From Desmodesmus armatus (Eukaryota > Chlorophyta > Chlorophyceae > Sphaeropleales > Scenedesmaceae), in assembly GCA_007449985.2 (NCBI GenBank), contig VIIQ02000135.1, forward strand, positions 45,001 to 109,000: a DNA stretch of 64,000 bases. The letters are read 5' to 3'. The translations under genes and the position numbers were made by a program. Positions 12,703-24,929 of the stretch are shown piece by piece (position 1 is the first letter of the stretch; every line of letters starts with the position of its first letter). A model generated the notes under the pieces. It saw nothing but the letters and a program-made list of their open reading frames with translations, was not told where the DNA came from and did not search any database.

Positions 12703-12735
12703 CCTACTCCCTAAACCCTAAATCAAACCCTACCC
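12703..12735. repeat. Interstitial telomere-like CCCTAAA repeats
   Basis: The plus strand reads AAACCCTACTCCCTAAACC and continues with CTAAATCAAACCCTACCC. That is two perfect CCCTAAA units with several degenerate ones, matching the plant/green-algal TTTAGGG telomere repeat. It lies directly next to the last recognised exon of the F-box gene. Confidence 0.5.
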
Positions 12736-12736
12736 C

Positions 12737-13598
12737 TCACCTGAACCACACAATGGGCCGCATGTACAGGCCCTGCTGTTGCCGCTGCTGCCGCTGCTGC
12801 TTGGTCAAGGGCGCAAACTCGCACCACTCCACGCCATCCTGCTGCTGATGGTGCACGGGGGAAGGCAGCAAGCCAGATGCAACAGCCTACAAGGGGCAAC
12901 AGCCGCGGGGGAAGGGGGGGGGTAAATTTGTTGGGGCTCGATATGACCTATTAGATATGCTGAAGGCTGGAATCAGCTAAGCTGTTATTGTACTGCCATA
13001 TGCTGCATTCAGGGCCCTGATTGCGCATGGAGCAGAAAATTGCAGTACTGGATACCACAAGTGATGTCAATGCGGACAAGTTCAAGTGCACCCATCCCTT
13101 CTGCAGCACATGCTCATAGCTTGTCAACCAGAGCAGCAATTGAAACAAACGAGACTCTGCAGATCGTTGTACTGGCCACTCCTGTCCTGTTCTGCTTCCC
13201 TTTCAACCCGCATATTTTCGTTGCGAGGACAAGTTTTTGTGCTGCTTGCCCATACAATCATGTACAAAGACGTTGAACCACACAGTCTTAGTGAGCTTGC
13301 ATGTATCCAAGTACTCCCTCTGTCGACACACACCTGCAGCACTTGCTCGTAGCTTGTCATGCTGTCCAGGGCAGACACCATGGGGTCGTGCTTCAACCGC
13401 AGCGCTGCCTGCATCTGGGCCGCCGAGTCGCCAGCACTGCTGCCGCCATTGCTGCCACAGCCGCCGCCACTGCTGCCACAGCCGCCGCTGTTGCTGCCAG
13501 CTAGGGTTGGGTGCTGACCCAGCAGCACTGCCCCTGTTGCTACTGGGCAGGTGAAGTGACCCACACGAGACACCACAACCTCCTCCACGAGGCCTGCA

Positions 13599-13663
<65 letters not shown>

Positions 13664-16600
13664 GCAGCAGTAGCAATCAGAGGCGTAACACCAGCAGCAT
13701 TGCAGTGATAGTAGCAGTGCCGTTTCACGCTTACGACACGGCAGCGGCAGCAGTATACATGGGCGGCAGCGTCACCACAGCAGCAGTACTAATGCAGCAG
13801 CAGCAGAGACAGGGCCATAATTGCAGCCACAAAGCCCATGTGGTTGGCTAACACAGCTCAACTCTCACCTGTGCACTGCGTCTTTGCGGGCGTGCTGAAC
13901 CAGTCCAGCAGCTGCTTGTCCACCATGTGCCGCTGCAGCAACTGCTCCTGCTGCGCCACGTCACACAACCCCTGCTGCTGCTGCTGCTGCTGCAACAGCG
14001 GCTGCTGTCTGCTGCTGTCAGCGCCAATACTGCCGCCGCTTTCTTGATCACGTCCTTCTCGTGATGCTGCTGCTGCTGCTGGCGACTGATGGGCCTGTTC
14101 TGCGGCAGCTCCTCTACCATGCTGGTGTAAGGGGCACAGCGACCGCAGGACCTGCCCCTGCATGCACTGCAAACTGCTGCCACTGCTGCCAGCCGCCGCA
14201 GCGGCCGCTGCTGCTACTGCCGCTTTGACAGCATCAGGTGGCATGCTGCCCACTGCTGCATAGGCCTCGTGCCGTGAGTTAGACTCTATGGCCTCTGCTG
14301 TGTCCCCCATGCGTTCGAATTCGGCTGGCCACTGCGACTGGGGTAGGCCTGACAGCAGGAGTCTGCCCCAGGTGCTCTCCTGCTGGTTTAGCCACAGGTC
14401 CTGTGGAGAATGAGCAACATGTGTGTGTGTGTGTGTGTGGGGGGGGGGGGTGTCACTTCTGTGAAGAATGCGCAACATGTGCGGGGAGTGGGGGGAAGAG
14501 GTCAGAGTGAGAGTGAGGATGGGTTGGTTGAGGAGGGGGGGGGGTCACGCCCAACAGCAGCAGTTGGACTCTCTGGCCTCTGCTGTGTCCCCCATGCGTT
14601 CAAACTCAGCTGGCCACTGCTGCTGGAGCCAGCCTGACAGTAGGAGTCTGCCCCAGGTGCTCTCCTGCTGATTTAGCCACAAGTCCTGTGGAGAGACACG
14701 TGGGGCGTGGTAAGGGGAGGGCAGGTCAGAGTGACATCGTGGGTGAGTTGGTGGTGTATGTGTGTCGGGGTGGGGGTTGGGGTGGGTGGGGTGGGGTGGG
14801 GTGGGGGGGGGGGTGTCATGCCCAACAGCAGCAGCTCGCCTGACGTGCTCTTCATGCACCTCAGTATCCCCTCGCTCGTTTTTATCGCCCCCCCCCCCCG
14901 CATGTCTGCACCAGTCAGCAGCCCAGCCCACCCCCTACCGACAGAATGGTTAGTTTACCAGGCTGCCCAGCCAAGGGCGCTCCTGGAAACCAGGTTATCT
15001 GGTTTCCAGGCAGGCAGCGCCGCTACCAGGTTTTTGTGGGCTGGAATACGGTCGAAAACCGGCTTTAGGCCGGGTTTTCACGGCGGACCCGGGTGGTATG
15101 CAGCCGTGGGTCCGGTTTCCGGCTGGAAATCACCCTGGCCGCGCGGCGATTACCGGGGTGGAAACCAGGTCGCGAGCCCAGTTCCCGTCCTGAACTCTGT
15201 GTACTGGTATGTCCTGTAAATCAGACTGTTACAAAGGCGATACCCGCCTGATACCTTGGGCACTGCTGGGGCACTCAAAACCACAACATATGCAGGGCTG
15301 CACAATGCTCCTGTCTGTTTGCCCTGTGATCACATGACTCAGGAGCCCAACAAGGGAAGCATGCATGTAGGAGGACAACCATGACACCGCCATGAGCCCT
15401 GTCATGCGCACGAGTGCAACAGTCACGACCCTGCCACATGCAGTTTGAGGTGCAGGACATAGGTTGACACAGAGCTGAAAAACCAGTGGTCTGAACAAGC
15501 CACCATGCACCAAATAGCTACAAGGGCCACGTTTGTGCTGCCTGCAACTTGCACACTGTATGTTTTTTTGTGACTGACCCTGCCAACACCTAGCCATACA
15601 GCCAACACGCTGCACAGCTGACATCAAAACCATCAACACACAACATCAACCAGGATGCAGACCTAGTCACCCTTTCAGAAAGCATGGAAAAGCATGCACA
15701 CAAAACCCATGATGTTGGCAGCATTGCTGCAGTTGGATTGATTAGGCTTTCTTCAGCTGGGACATGGTCAAATCTTAGGTAGGGGCCCCGGCTCGCCACA
15801 GTGCCACTGGCAGGCTGCCTGATGCTCGGCCACCAGTATGCTGCTCTTCATGAGCTCCTTTGGCCGCCTGGAAAGCAGTAGGCAGGGTGGCACCATGTCA
15901 GCACATTTGTAGGATGCTCAACGTTCTGAGTTTTGGTGCGGCCCATCTCAATTGCAGTTAGTTGTGGACTCACACTGAAAGTACCAATAGTGGAGCTTTA
16001 GCAACAGTTTGAACAGCAATTCCCGTCCTGCATAGCAAGGGGATTGACCCCAGTGCCAAAGAGTGCAGCCTGGAAGCATTTGCAGCCGAGTTGACCTGCG
16101 CATGGGTGTGCGTCTCACCTTGTCGACATGGGCCCACTTGACGCTCAGTCAGTGCGAGGAGAGTTGCATCTGCCATGGCAGCCACAGGCTGCTTTGGCCA
16201 GCATGACGACCTGCACAATGTAGCAAGTGGCCAGGGGGGCCTGTCAGCACCAAATTGGGCATGTGCTGGCAGTCAGCTGCCGTTAGTGCTGCTTCTGCTT
16301 GAGATGATGCTCTTCGCAGCAGGCTTGTGCAGTGATGTGGCTGCTGCTGAAGTGGTGCATCATCAGCAGACTTTGGAAGCTCTCGTGCATCCAAGCAACT
16401 ACAAGGCATGTGGCATGAGCTTTGCAGCAGAACAAATGATGACATCCAGCTGCCTGCAACCACCAAGCTGTTTTCATCGTTGGAAGCTGTTGTAAGCTGA
16501 CCTCCAAACTGCAGCATGTACTGCCACGTATGGCCTACCTGCAATGTCTGTGGCAATCACATCACGTTGGTGCTGCTGTAGGCACCTCGCCGTGTGGGGG

Positions 16601-19600
16601 CTGTCTGTACTTGCCAGATGTGCCGGCATCAGCCAAAGGGTACCGGCGGTGGGCACTGGTGCTGACCATCTTGCGTGCTGATAGCCAGCTGCGCCCACAA
16701 CAGCCCCTGGTGGTGCCTGTTCCTGGCCTGAATCATACTGGGAGCTACCTTGCAACTGCTTGCACAGCACCTGCAAGCAGTCGAAGGCGTATCAGTCAGC
16801 ACCCTTGGTCACTTGCCAGGCACGCTGTAGTTCTTTCAAATGCTGGCCTGCCATGAGTGCTCCTGGTGACTGTCCTGCAGCAGCTGTGCTGGGCACAAGG
16901 CGTACAACATAGCACATGCCACCGCTGCTACTTCCTTTCATGCAAGACTGTAGTCAGGTGGTGTCACACATTTAGGAGCGGTGCAGTCTGCACACGATCC
17001 ACCAAACCTACCTTACAACTGCTGTGCTGGCACCCCGCCAATCAGTCCCTGCCACACATCAGCAGCTGCCTCAGGGTAGCCCCTTGGGGTTTCTGATATG
17101 GTGCCATACTGCATCTTCTGTCCAACTGCTGTGGCCAGCTGTGTATGGCGGGCAACAGCAGCAGCTGCATGACAGCAGCTGCAGCCAAGGCATCTGCTGG
17201 AGCCGAACTGTTGGAGCCGAAGTGCTGCAGCACTAGAGCAACGCTTACGGATGAAAACGCACTGGTACTAGTGCAGTGAGCAAGCTAGGGCTGTCACGTT
17301 GGCGCTCCCTCAAGGCTTCGATGCTGTATGGCAGAACTGCCTGCAACTGTTTTGAGGCCTCCGAACGAGGAACGAATGAACGGATTAACGAACGATCAGA
17401 TCATAGAAACCAAGTTCAAGCATTCAACGGTGTGCAGTGCCTGCAGCAGGGGCAACGGTTGAGCCTGACACATATTTGAAAAGCCTTGGATGCTGTTGCA
17501 TCACCCGTCCTGATTCTGTTGCTGTTGTTGACATTTCTACACAAGAACTGCACTATAATCAATGACATGTCTGCTCTGCCCTTGATAGCCGGCTGGCCTC
17601 CCCCCCCCCCCCACCCACCCACAAGGAGCTGGATGGATGACCCCCGGGGGGGCCGGCCGCCCCCCACCCACCCACCCACCCACAAGGAGCTGGATGCCTG
17701 ACCCCCGGGGGGGCCCCCCCCCCCCCCCCCCCCACCCACAAGGAGCTGGATGGATGACAGTCACTCCCACTGAGTGGGAGCACCCAAGCAGGAGCACCCA
17801 CAAAGTGCATCTTAGAGTGTGAGCACAAACTTGCACATGAGCACAAACTTGCACCCCCCCCCCCCCCCCACCCACAAGGAGCTGGATGGATGACAGTCAC
17901 TCCCACTGAGTGGGAGCACCCAAGCAGGAGCACCCACAAAGTGCATCTTAGAGTGTGAGCACAAACTTGCACATGAGCACAAACTTGCACCCCCCCCCCC
18001 ACCCACCCACAAGGAGCTGGATGGATGACAGTCACTCCCACTGAGTGGGAGCACCCAAGCAGGAGCACCCACAAAGTGCATCTTAGAGTGTGAGCACAAA
18101 CTTGCACATGGTCCACTCAGTGACTGGCTTCAGGAACAGCTGGGCTCTGCTGGCCAGTGCTTGTGTGTGGTCGCAAGGGAGGGGGGGGGGCACACGGATC
18201 AAGGGCCAGAAGGGGGGAAGGGGGGGCACAATAGGCTCGTCATGTGCGACGGCCGACCGCGGTCTGGCACTGTATCACGTCGGGCATCTAGTCTGCGGCA
18301 CTCACCACCAGCCTGAAGGAATTGAACTGCACCTACCCAGCTGCCAGTTGCCACTAATTTGTGTCCACACGACTTGCGCTGATGCGCCACCACTGCAGCA
18401 TTGGTGATGCATCACAGCGTCAGACAGAAGGCATGCCACAGAGCACTCTCAACATGTGTACCCTGCAACAATCAGTCACTCTGCTTTGGGGGACGCCTTT
18501 GTGTGTACCATCCCAATATCAACCTGAAACCTGCAGTTAGGCCACCCGGGAATCAGGCTGATAGTGGTATCCAGGCTCCCAGGCCGGATTTCAGCCACTC
18601 AGAACCAAAAACCAGGCTGGATTTGGCGAATCCCTGCCCGGTAAACTTTCCATTCTGTCCGTAGGGACCCCACCTGGTAGAGGTCCATGAACAGGCGCTC
18701 CAGCCCCACAGTGTTCCAGGTGCTGAGTGCAGCAGCAGCCTGCTCCAAGCTCTTTACACCTGAAGCTACGCAATCCCCCGCCACTCTCCCCGTGCCTTCT
18801 CTATCCCTTCTCTAGTCCCCTTCTCTATTCGCCCCTCTCCCTTCTGCCACTGCCCCTTCACCACCACTCCACATTCCTTCTCCCCCCCCCCCCCCTCCCC
18901 TCTCCGCCCCCTCCCCCTTGCCCAAGCAAATCAATCAAGCCCACCTGGTAGAGGTCCATGAACAGGCGCTCCAGTCCTGCAGTGTTCCAGGTACTTAGTG
19001 CAGCAGCTGCTTGGTCCACACCCTGCGCCTCTGTGGGCGGGCTGAACAGCACTGCTGCTGCAGCAGCACAGCGACTGACCAGGTAGCTACGGTGCCTGTT
19101 GAGGGGTTGTGTAGTAAGGAAGAGCAACAGTGCTTAAGTTCTGTGCAGCTTGACATGAGGCAACACCTTGTGTCCAACCCTTCCAATAGGGGAAGATGCC
19201 GGCAACGGCAGCCTCAACCCGAACAAACTGCTGCCCAGCACAAGGCTTGGTTACTGATGCACCAGGACGTGTACATGGTGGGCTCATGGTCTGAGGGTTT
19301 TGATTTTTCGGGCATGCTTGAACCCTAACCCCTACACCTAAACTACCAGGGTGGGAATGGGTGTTGAAAAACAGGCACACCGCCAGATAGCTGGTCATGC
19401 GAGCTCACCAGCTGTGTGGATTGGTTGGTGCTACAGGTGTGTCTCATTCACTCACTGTGAGAGTTGCTCATCTCCTGGCACTCCATGTGGGTGCAGCAAC
19501 CCAATGATGTTGATGTTGGCCTTGCCATCACTGCACAGGCAACAACAACACATGCACAATGTCAACAATGTTATTGTTGAAAAGAGAGTTATGCCTTTGC

Positions 19601-22437
19601 AGGTGATGGCAACCAGCAAAACAGCAGCAGAAAACGTGGCCAGCGGCAGCAAAAGCTGCAGCAGCAACACTGTAAACATTGGCAGGCCATCGGCACACTA
19701 TAGCCAATGGTATGTGCAGCTGCCCCCCCCCCCCCCCAGCCCAGGTCCTTGGGCCCCCCTTCCCAACTACAGCCCAAACACTCCTGAGATCCCAATTCAG
19801 CTGCTGCTTGCGGGCAGTGATGGGCGATAGGGGTCAGACAAGCCAGAACCCCCCCTGGTGCACGCCCCCCAGGTTCACCCATCCCGTCTGCAGCGTAAGC
19901 TCCAAAGGCTCGGCTGGAATGTGTAGCAGCCCACTCGGCCAGCTTGCCACCCCTCAAGCCCCGCCTCCAACAGCCTGACAACGGCAAGCACCCCCCCCCC
20001 CCTCCCAAAGGCAAGAAAGGCGAACTATTGCTTCAGCAAACAGCCCTACCTGCAGTGTGGGCTCCAGTGGTTGGGCTGGAAGGCATGGTCAGCCCCTATA
20101 GGCCACATCACCCCCATTCATGCCGTCACCCCCCCCCCCCCCCCCGCCCCGCGCCCCTGCCCGCGTCCCAACAACCTTCAAGTCTTTCAAGCCTGCCCCT
20201 GGCTCAGGCGTTGCCGCAGCTGCTGCGGACCCCCCCCCCCCACCGCACACACCACCCCACAGCCGAAGTCAGACACCCCCCACCCCAATATACACACCCC
20301 ACCTGCAGTGTGGGCTCCAGTGGTTGGGCTGGAAGGCGTGGTCAGCCCAGTAGGTGACCTCACCCCCATTCATGCCGTCATAGCCCCCGTCAGTCATCAC
20401 AGCAGCGAAGCGCAGGGCGGCAGGGGGCGGGCGTGTTGCCAGAGCCTTGAACGTCTGTTGGAGGTCCAACCCTCTGACAAACCCTGCTGCTGGTTGTGCT
20501 GCTGCTGGTTCTGTTGCTGCTGCTGCTGCTGCTGGTGCTGGGTGGTCACTGTGCATCTCCTTGCGTGCTGCTGCTGCCTTGATTGATGCGGGCAGTTCCT
20601 GCAACCAGGCACATGGTGGCGTCAAGTGGTGTTGGCTGTCAAGCATTTAAAAAATAAAAAAAATGTATGGTGCATTAAACAGCACCGCACACACGATGAC
20701 TGGTGGTTGCATGGAGAGCATAGAAAGGGGAGGGCATGGTATACGGTGCTGCGCATCCGTCCATGGATCCAGTTGCCTTCTGCACCACCAGGGGGACATG
20801 GAAAGCGCTCACACATGTTGTGAAAAGTGCCCCATGTGGCGACAATTGAACTGATTGAACTACCTGTGCTGAGCACCCTCATTACCCCCCCCCCCCCCGG
20901 GTGGTTCCAGAGCGATGCTGTCCTGGCCAAAATCCACTGCCGGCAAAAGCACAGAAAATAAGTGGTGTTGCCGCCAGGTACAAAAGGCTCCATCCATGCA
21001 CACCCCTTCAGCACCAGCAGGGCACAGGGAAAGTGCTCACACAAGTTGTTGAAATCGCCCCATGTGGCAAGACATGGGACGACATCAACAACTTGTGCTG
21101 AACACCTTCCTTAGCCCCCTATGATCCTGAAGCGGTGTTTGTGGCGATGCTGTCTTGAGCAAACTAAAGTATGTCTCTGCAACCGCAAAAGTTTGTTGTC
21201 GCAAACACAAGAAGAAGGGTTGTGCTGCAGCCAGGTTCAGGAAGCACCGCCCATGCACACCCCTACAGCGCCACCTTCCTTACCCCCCTGTGGTCCTGCA
21301 ACGATGTCTGTGAAATGTGCTGTCCTGAGCAAACCAAAGCAAGTATCTGACTCATGCAACCCTTTATCGGCGCCACCACAACAAGATGGGTGGTGCTGCA
21401 GCCAGTAACAGGAAGCACCGTTCATGCACACCCCTTCAGCACCACCAGGGGACGATGCAACTGCTCACACCAGTTGTTGAAATCTTCCCTCATACATGAG
21501 GGATGACTTCAGCAACTTGTGCCGAGCACTTCCCTTGCCGCCTGTGGCCCTGAAGGATGCACATGGATAGAGTCTAGAGTATGATCTATTAGGATGTGCG
21601 TTTTGGGACTCTCTGACCGCCCTCAGGGCCGCAGTGCACGAGATGTACTGGGTTTGGGTGTGAAGACCTCAGGACTTATCCACACTCTGTCAGCACCTCC
21701 GATGCAACATCTCTAGGACAGCCTATGGATGTCAACCTAGTTGAATTTGTGGCATCCCATGCAGCCCATGCACACCCCTTCAGCACCACCAGGGGGCACG
21801 GAAACTGCTCGCACAAGTTGTTGTAGCCCATCGCTTGTGAGGTAGGCTACAATTGGTTGTAAGCTACCTCACGAGCCACGGGCTACAACAATTTGTGCTG
21901 AGCACTTGCCTTGCCGCCTGTGGTCTTGAGAGGTGTGCATGGCAAGATACCTCTCCACAACCTGTCAGCACCTGCTGGGAAAGCTCTTCAGGACAACCTG
22001 TGGGCCTATGTATGGTAACCTAGTTCACCGTATGGCACAAAATGCGGAGAGAGGAGGGACGCACCTGGCATGGGGATAAGCCAGGTGGTGCTGACACCAC
22101 AAGGTCAAACGCCCCCCCCCCCCCCCCCCCCTCTCCCGGATCCTTCCCCATCACTCTGTCAGCACCTGCTACTCAACCCCTCTAGGACAGCGATGTCAAC
22201 CTGATTGAACTTATGGCATAACATGCAGAGAGACAAGGGACGCACCTGGCATGGGGTCAAACCTGGGGGTGCTGATACCACCAGGTCGAACTTTTCCTCC
22301 AGCATCTGCTGCCACAGTGACTGGGACTGACAGACAGAAGCCAGCGCTGTGGATGCCTGGGCCGCATGTAACAGGTCTGACGGAGTCTTTAGATGCGATA
22401 CTATGGCCAGCAAGCTACTGGCGTCCAGATCGTCCAT
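12737..22437 (-). CDS. F-box protein, multi-exon gene
   Basis: Minus-strand exons I could chain by splice sites and phase: 22437-22246, 20598-20303, 19530-19456, 19095-18945, 14400-13869, 13593-13334 and about 12844-12737 (in-frame TGA at 12739-12737). All joins keep frame, giving roughly 540 residues; further phase-0 exons could lie in the 14.7-18.6 kb intron. Exon 1 starts at a good ATG context and encodes an F-box-like helix set (LDASSLLAIVSHLKTPSDLL, then SLWQQMLEEKFDL), the usual SKP1-binding module of SCF ubiquitin ligases. The next exons contain YWADHAFQPNHWSPHC and ANINIIGLL, a conserved-looking module I cannot name. Later exons are Ala/Gln-rich. If the F-box call is right, the protein selects substrates for ubiquitination. 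Introns are full of poly-C tracts, CAG runs and partial copies of the gene's own exon ends. Confidence 0.6.
13101..13130 (-). repeat. Intronic copy of an F-box gene exon end (13334 junction), donor lost
   Basis: Minus-strand TSYEHVLQ coding sequence repeats the last codons (TSYEQVLQ) of the exon ending at 13334, about 230 bp further into the following intron. The GT of the donor is replaced by AA, so this copy cannot splice. Confidence 0.5.
13602..13664. repeat. (CAG)n run beside a splice acceptor
   Basis: About twenty CAG units on the plus strand. In the sense of the minus-strand F-box gene this is a CTG run ending in TTGTGCAG, so it forms the pyrimidine-containing tract directly before the acceptor of the exon 13593-13334. 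Confidence 0.85.
14555..14685 (-). repeat. Intronic copy of an F-box gene acceptor and exon start (14400 junction)
   Basis: The minus strand reads CTCCACAG followed by coding sequence for DLWLNQQESTWGRLLLSG and then QQWPAEFERMGDTAEA. It nearly repeats the acceptor and first 45 codons of the real exon starting at 14400. It lies upstream of that exon in transcription sense and has no donor, so it is a duplicate acceptor side, not a cassette exon. Confidence 0.7.
14935..15190. repeat. Palindrome-rich dispersed repeat, inverted copy at 18555-18665
   Basis: It contains the palindrome CTGGAAACCA-7nt-TGGTTTCCAG near 14985-15011 and several GGCCGG/CCGGTTTTCG-type inverted words. The CGACAGAATGG...GTTTACC edge near 14938 recurs in reverse complement near 18640-18660, beside another degenerate copy. 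Both lie in the same F-box gene intron. It may be a small non-autonomous DNA element. Confidence 0.35.
15200..17560. other. Large intron of the F-box gene; possible unassigned exons
   Basis: No exon here could be tied to the flanking ones. Minus-strand open stretches at 16149-16556 and 16474-16776 are less biased in composition than their surroundings and could be missed exons or a nested gene, but I see no recognisable domain or decisive splice pair. Confidence 0.25.
17737..18110. repeat. Tandem repeat of about 130 bp, three copies
   Basis: Three copies begin near 17737, 17868 and 18003. Each holds CACAAGGAGCTGGATGGATG, then a palindrome CTCCCACTGAGTGGGAG, then TTAGAGTGTGAGCACAAAC. Copies are separated by poly-C tracts of differing length. 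Two shorter degenerate units precede them (17600-17735). It lies in an F-box gene intron. Confidence 0.85.
18674..18765 (-). repeat. Intronic copy of an F-box gene exon end and donor (18945 junction)
   Basis: The minus strand encodes EQAAAALSTWNTVGLERLF then MDLYQ|GTGGGG, repeating the end of the exon at 19095-18945 (DQAAAALSTWNTAGLERLF). It keeps a GT donor and lies about 270 bp downstream in the intron. Confidence 0.7.
20050..20135 (-). repeat. Intronic copy of an F-box gene exon end and donor (20303 junction)
   Basis: About 75 bases nearly identical to 20303-20385, including the sequence for HAFQPNHWSPHC and a donor CTGCAG|GTAGGG. The copy is 250 bp downstream in the intron, with its own following poly-C tract. 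Confidence 0.7.
20770..21850. repeat. Degenerate repeats of about 170-350 bp in intron 1 of the F-box gene
   Basis: Related words such as CCCCTTCAGCACCACCAGGG followed by GCTCACACAAGTTGTTG recur near 20780, 21003, 21260, 21430 and 21777, interleaved with CCTGTGGTCCTGAAG-type words. Spacing is irregular and copies have diverged. On the minus strand each could encode CEHFPCALLVLKGCAW-like peptides, but frames are inconsistent, so I treat them as intronic repeats. Confidence 0.55.
22020..22125 (-). repeat. Intronic copy of F-box exon 1 end and donor (22246 junction)
   Basis: On the minus strand the sequence for FDLVVSAPPGLSPCQ followed by donor GTGCGTCCC repeats the end of exon 1 (FDLVVSAPPGLTPCQ|GTGCGTCCC). 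It lies about 170 bp further into intron 1, and similarity continues into the intron on both copies. Confidence 0.7.
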
Positions 22438-23247
22438 GGCTGACTGGTGTGCAACAGCCGAGCTGCGTGTGGAGGGTGGACCCTGCTGCTGCTAAAATGC
22501 AAATGCAAATGCTGATGGTGATGTTGCTGCTGGAGTTGTGAGTGGAATACGGCGCTGTGGTGTTTGGAGAAAGTGTCAAATAGCCATTCCTGCACCCTGC
22601 CCTGGTGTACACGAGAGAGAGTATTCTGGAGATCAGCAAGGGGTCTTGAGTCCCAGCCATACACGATGGGAGAGCCTCGTCAGCTTTGTAGGTGAGGAAC
22701 ATATGCCTGAAAGCATTTCCCAGACTGGGATTGCCTCAGGAGCTCAAACGACAGGGCTTCAGGTGGTATTCATGGCACTGACAGTTGTTGCATGCAAACG
22801 CTCATGTAGCCTACGTATGGGGTCAGCTTTCATTGTGTTTCGCGAGTTTTGTCGAACCTTTCCTGCTAATCGTGTGCGCACCAAGCAAATTCCCTTTCTG
22901 CTGGTGATCGCAGCTGTCAACTTCCTCTCGGCTTTCGAGAGCCCAGTCCCCCTTGGGAGTTCAACACTTCTGAGCGATAATGTCAGAGGCACTATCGCCT
23001 ACGAAGAGGGAGCTGCATACCGAGATACAGAAACTGCAGGTCGGTTGCACAACTGCCCCAGCAACTTTGTTTGCCCACAGGCTTGCAGCACGTCTCACGT
23101 TACTTCCATGTATGCACATGCCTTCAGCGATGGGTTGTTGTGTGGATTCACTGCCTGAGCTGCCTTGACATGAGGACAAGCAGGTCTGAACCCACTGCTC
23201 TGCACCTTGTGTGTGCTTGTGTGCTGTTACAGGAGGTGGTGAAGCAG

Positions 23248-24881
23248 ATGGACCCCTCAGAGATGCAGGCCACAGTCACCAAGGTGTGCTGACCTACTGG
23301 GCGCCGTGTCAGGCACTGTGCTGCATGTGATTGGCCTGCAGCGCTGCACCCCCAGTTGGCCCAACCCAAACGCGCACGCCTCATGCACATCAATATGCAG
23401 TTGACCGGCCAAGTACAGCAGAACAACAGCAATATGCAGGCCTCTTTTACCACGTTGTGCAACCACGCCCAGCCCTAACCAGGCTCCAACCCCCCCCCCC
23501 CCCCCCTCTTCCGGCATGTCCTGTTGCCCGCCCAACTTCCAACACGTGAGCAGCACGCAGCCGCTGCGCCTCCAGTTGCTGTACCCCTTGCAGCCCCAAC
23601 TCACATGCCCACCCATGTGCGATGCCCCCTCTCGTGCTGTCTGTTCTGCAGTTGACTGACCATGTGCAGCGTATCAACACGAAACTCCAGGCCTCCCTCA
23701 CCACTCTCTCCCAGGCCTCCCCATCAGCAGGCACAGCACCCCCACTTGCTTCAACCCACACGTTCCCCCCTGTGCTGCGCCCCCTCTCGTGCTACCTGTT
23801 TCGCAGTTGACCGACCAAGTACAGCGTATCAACACGAAACTCCAGGCCTCCCTCACCACCCTCTCCCAGGCCTCCCCTCAGCAGGCACCTGGTTCGCCCC
23901 CACTTGCTCCAACCCACTCGTTCACCCCTGTGCTGCGGCCCGTCTCGTGCTGTCTGTTTTGCAGTGGACGGACCAAGTGCAGCAAATCAACACCAAACTC
24001 CAGCCCTCGCTCACCGTGAGGGACCCACGGGCCGATCTAGTCCAACACAGGCACACCACACACCTGGTGCACCCCCACTTGGTCTAACCCACTCGTGAAC
24101 CCCCACCCCTGTGCTGCGGCCCCTCTCATGCTATCTGTTTGCAGTTGACCGACCAAGTGCAGCGCATAAACACAAAACTCCAGGCATCCCTCACCACCCT
24201 CTCCCAGGCCTCTCCATCAGCAGGTGCAGCACCCCCCGACGCCAATGGCAGCAGCAGCAACGGCAGCGCAGCCGCCGGCGCCGATGCAGCAGCAGCAGCA
24301 GCGGCCCCTCGTGGGAAGATTGATAAGATGTCTGCGGAGGTTGTTGACAGCAACCCATACAGCAGGCTGATGGCCCTGCAGCGCATGGGCATTGTGCAGG
24401 ATTACGAGAAGATCCGCGGCAAGACGGTGGGTGTTTGTGTATTTTTGGGGGGTGGGTGGGAAGGTGTGTGTGCGGGGGGGGGGGGGGGGGGCATTCAAAA
24501 TGTGAAGGGGGGGAGGACAGTTATTCAGTGCCACTGACCCTGCAATAGGTTGCATATCAGGTGGCTGAAAAGTGCGTATGGAAATTACCTTGTTGACGCA
24601 ACACACACATCACTTGAAGCACCGCCTCTGATGTTGACATTCGCAGTCATCATCAATATGCTTGTGTTGTTGAGCAAATAATGCACAGTGTGTCTTTGAG
24701 CAGATAGTGCACTCTGTGTCTGCTGAGCAAATAGTGTACTGAGCATCCCTGCTGCTGATTGGCTTCGCGTGCAGGTGGCGGTGGTTGGTGTTGGAGGTGT
24801 GGGCAGTGTTGCAGCCGAGATGCTGACCCGCTGTGGCATCGGCCGCCTGCTGCTGTACGGTGAGTACCTGCCCGGGGGGTG

Positions 24882-24929
<48 letters not shown>

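Noticed and set aside
12378..12848. Plus-strand 156-codon frame
   Set aside because: It is antisense to the F-box gene's last exon and the adjacent intergenic stretch, includes the telomere-like repeats, and has no domain features.
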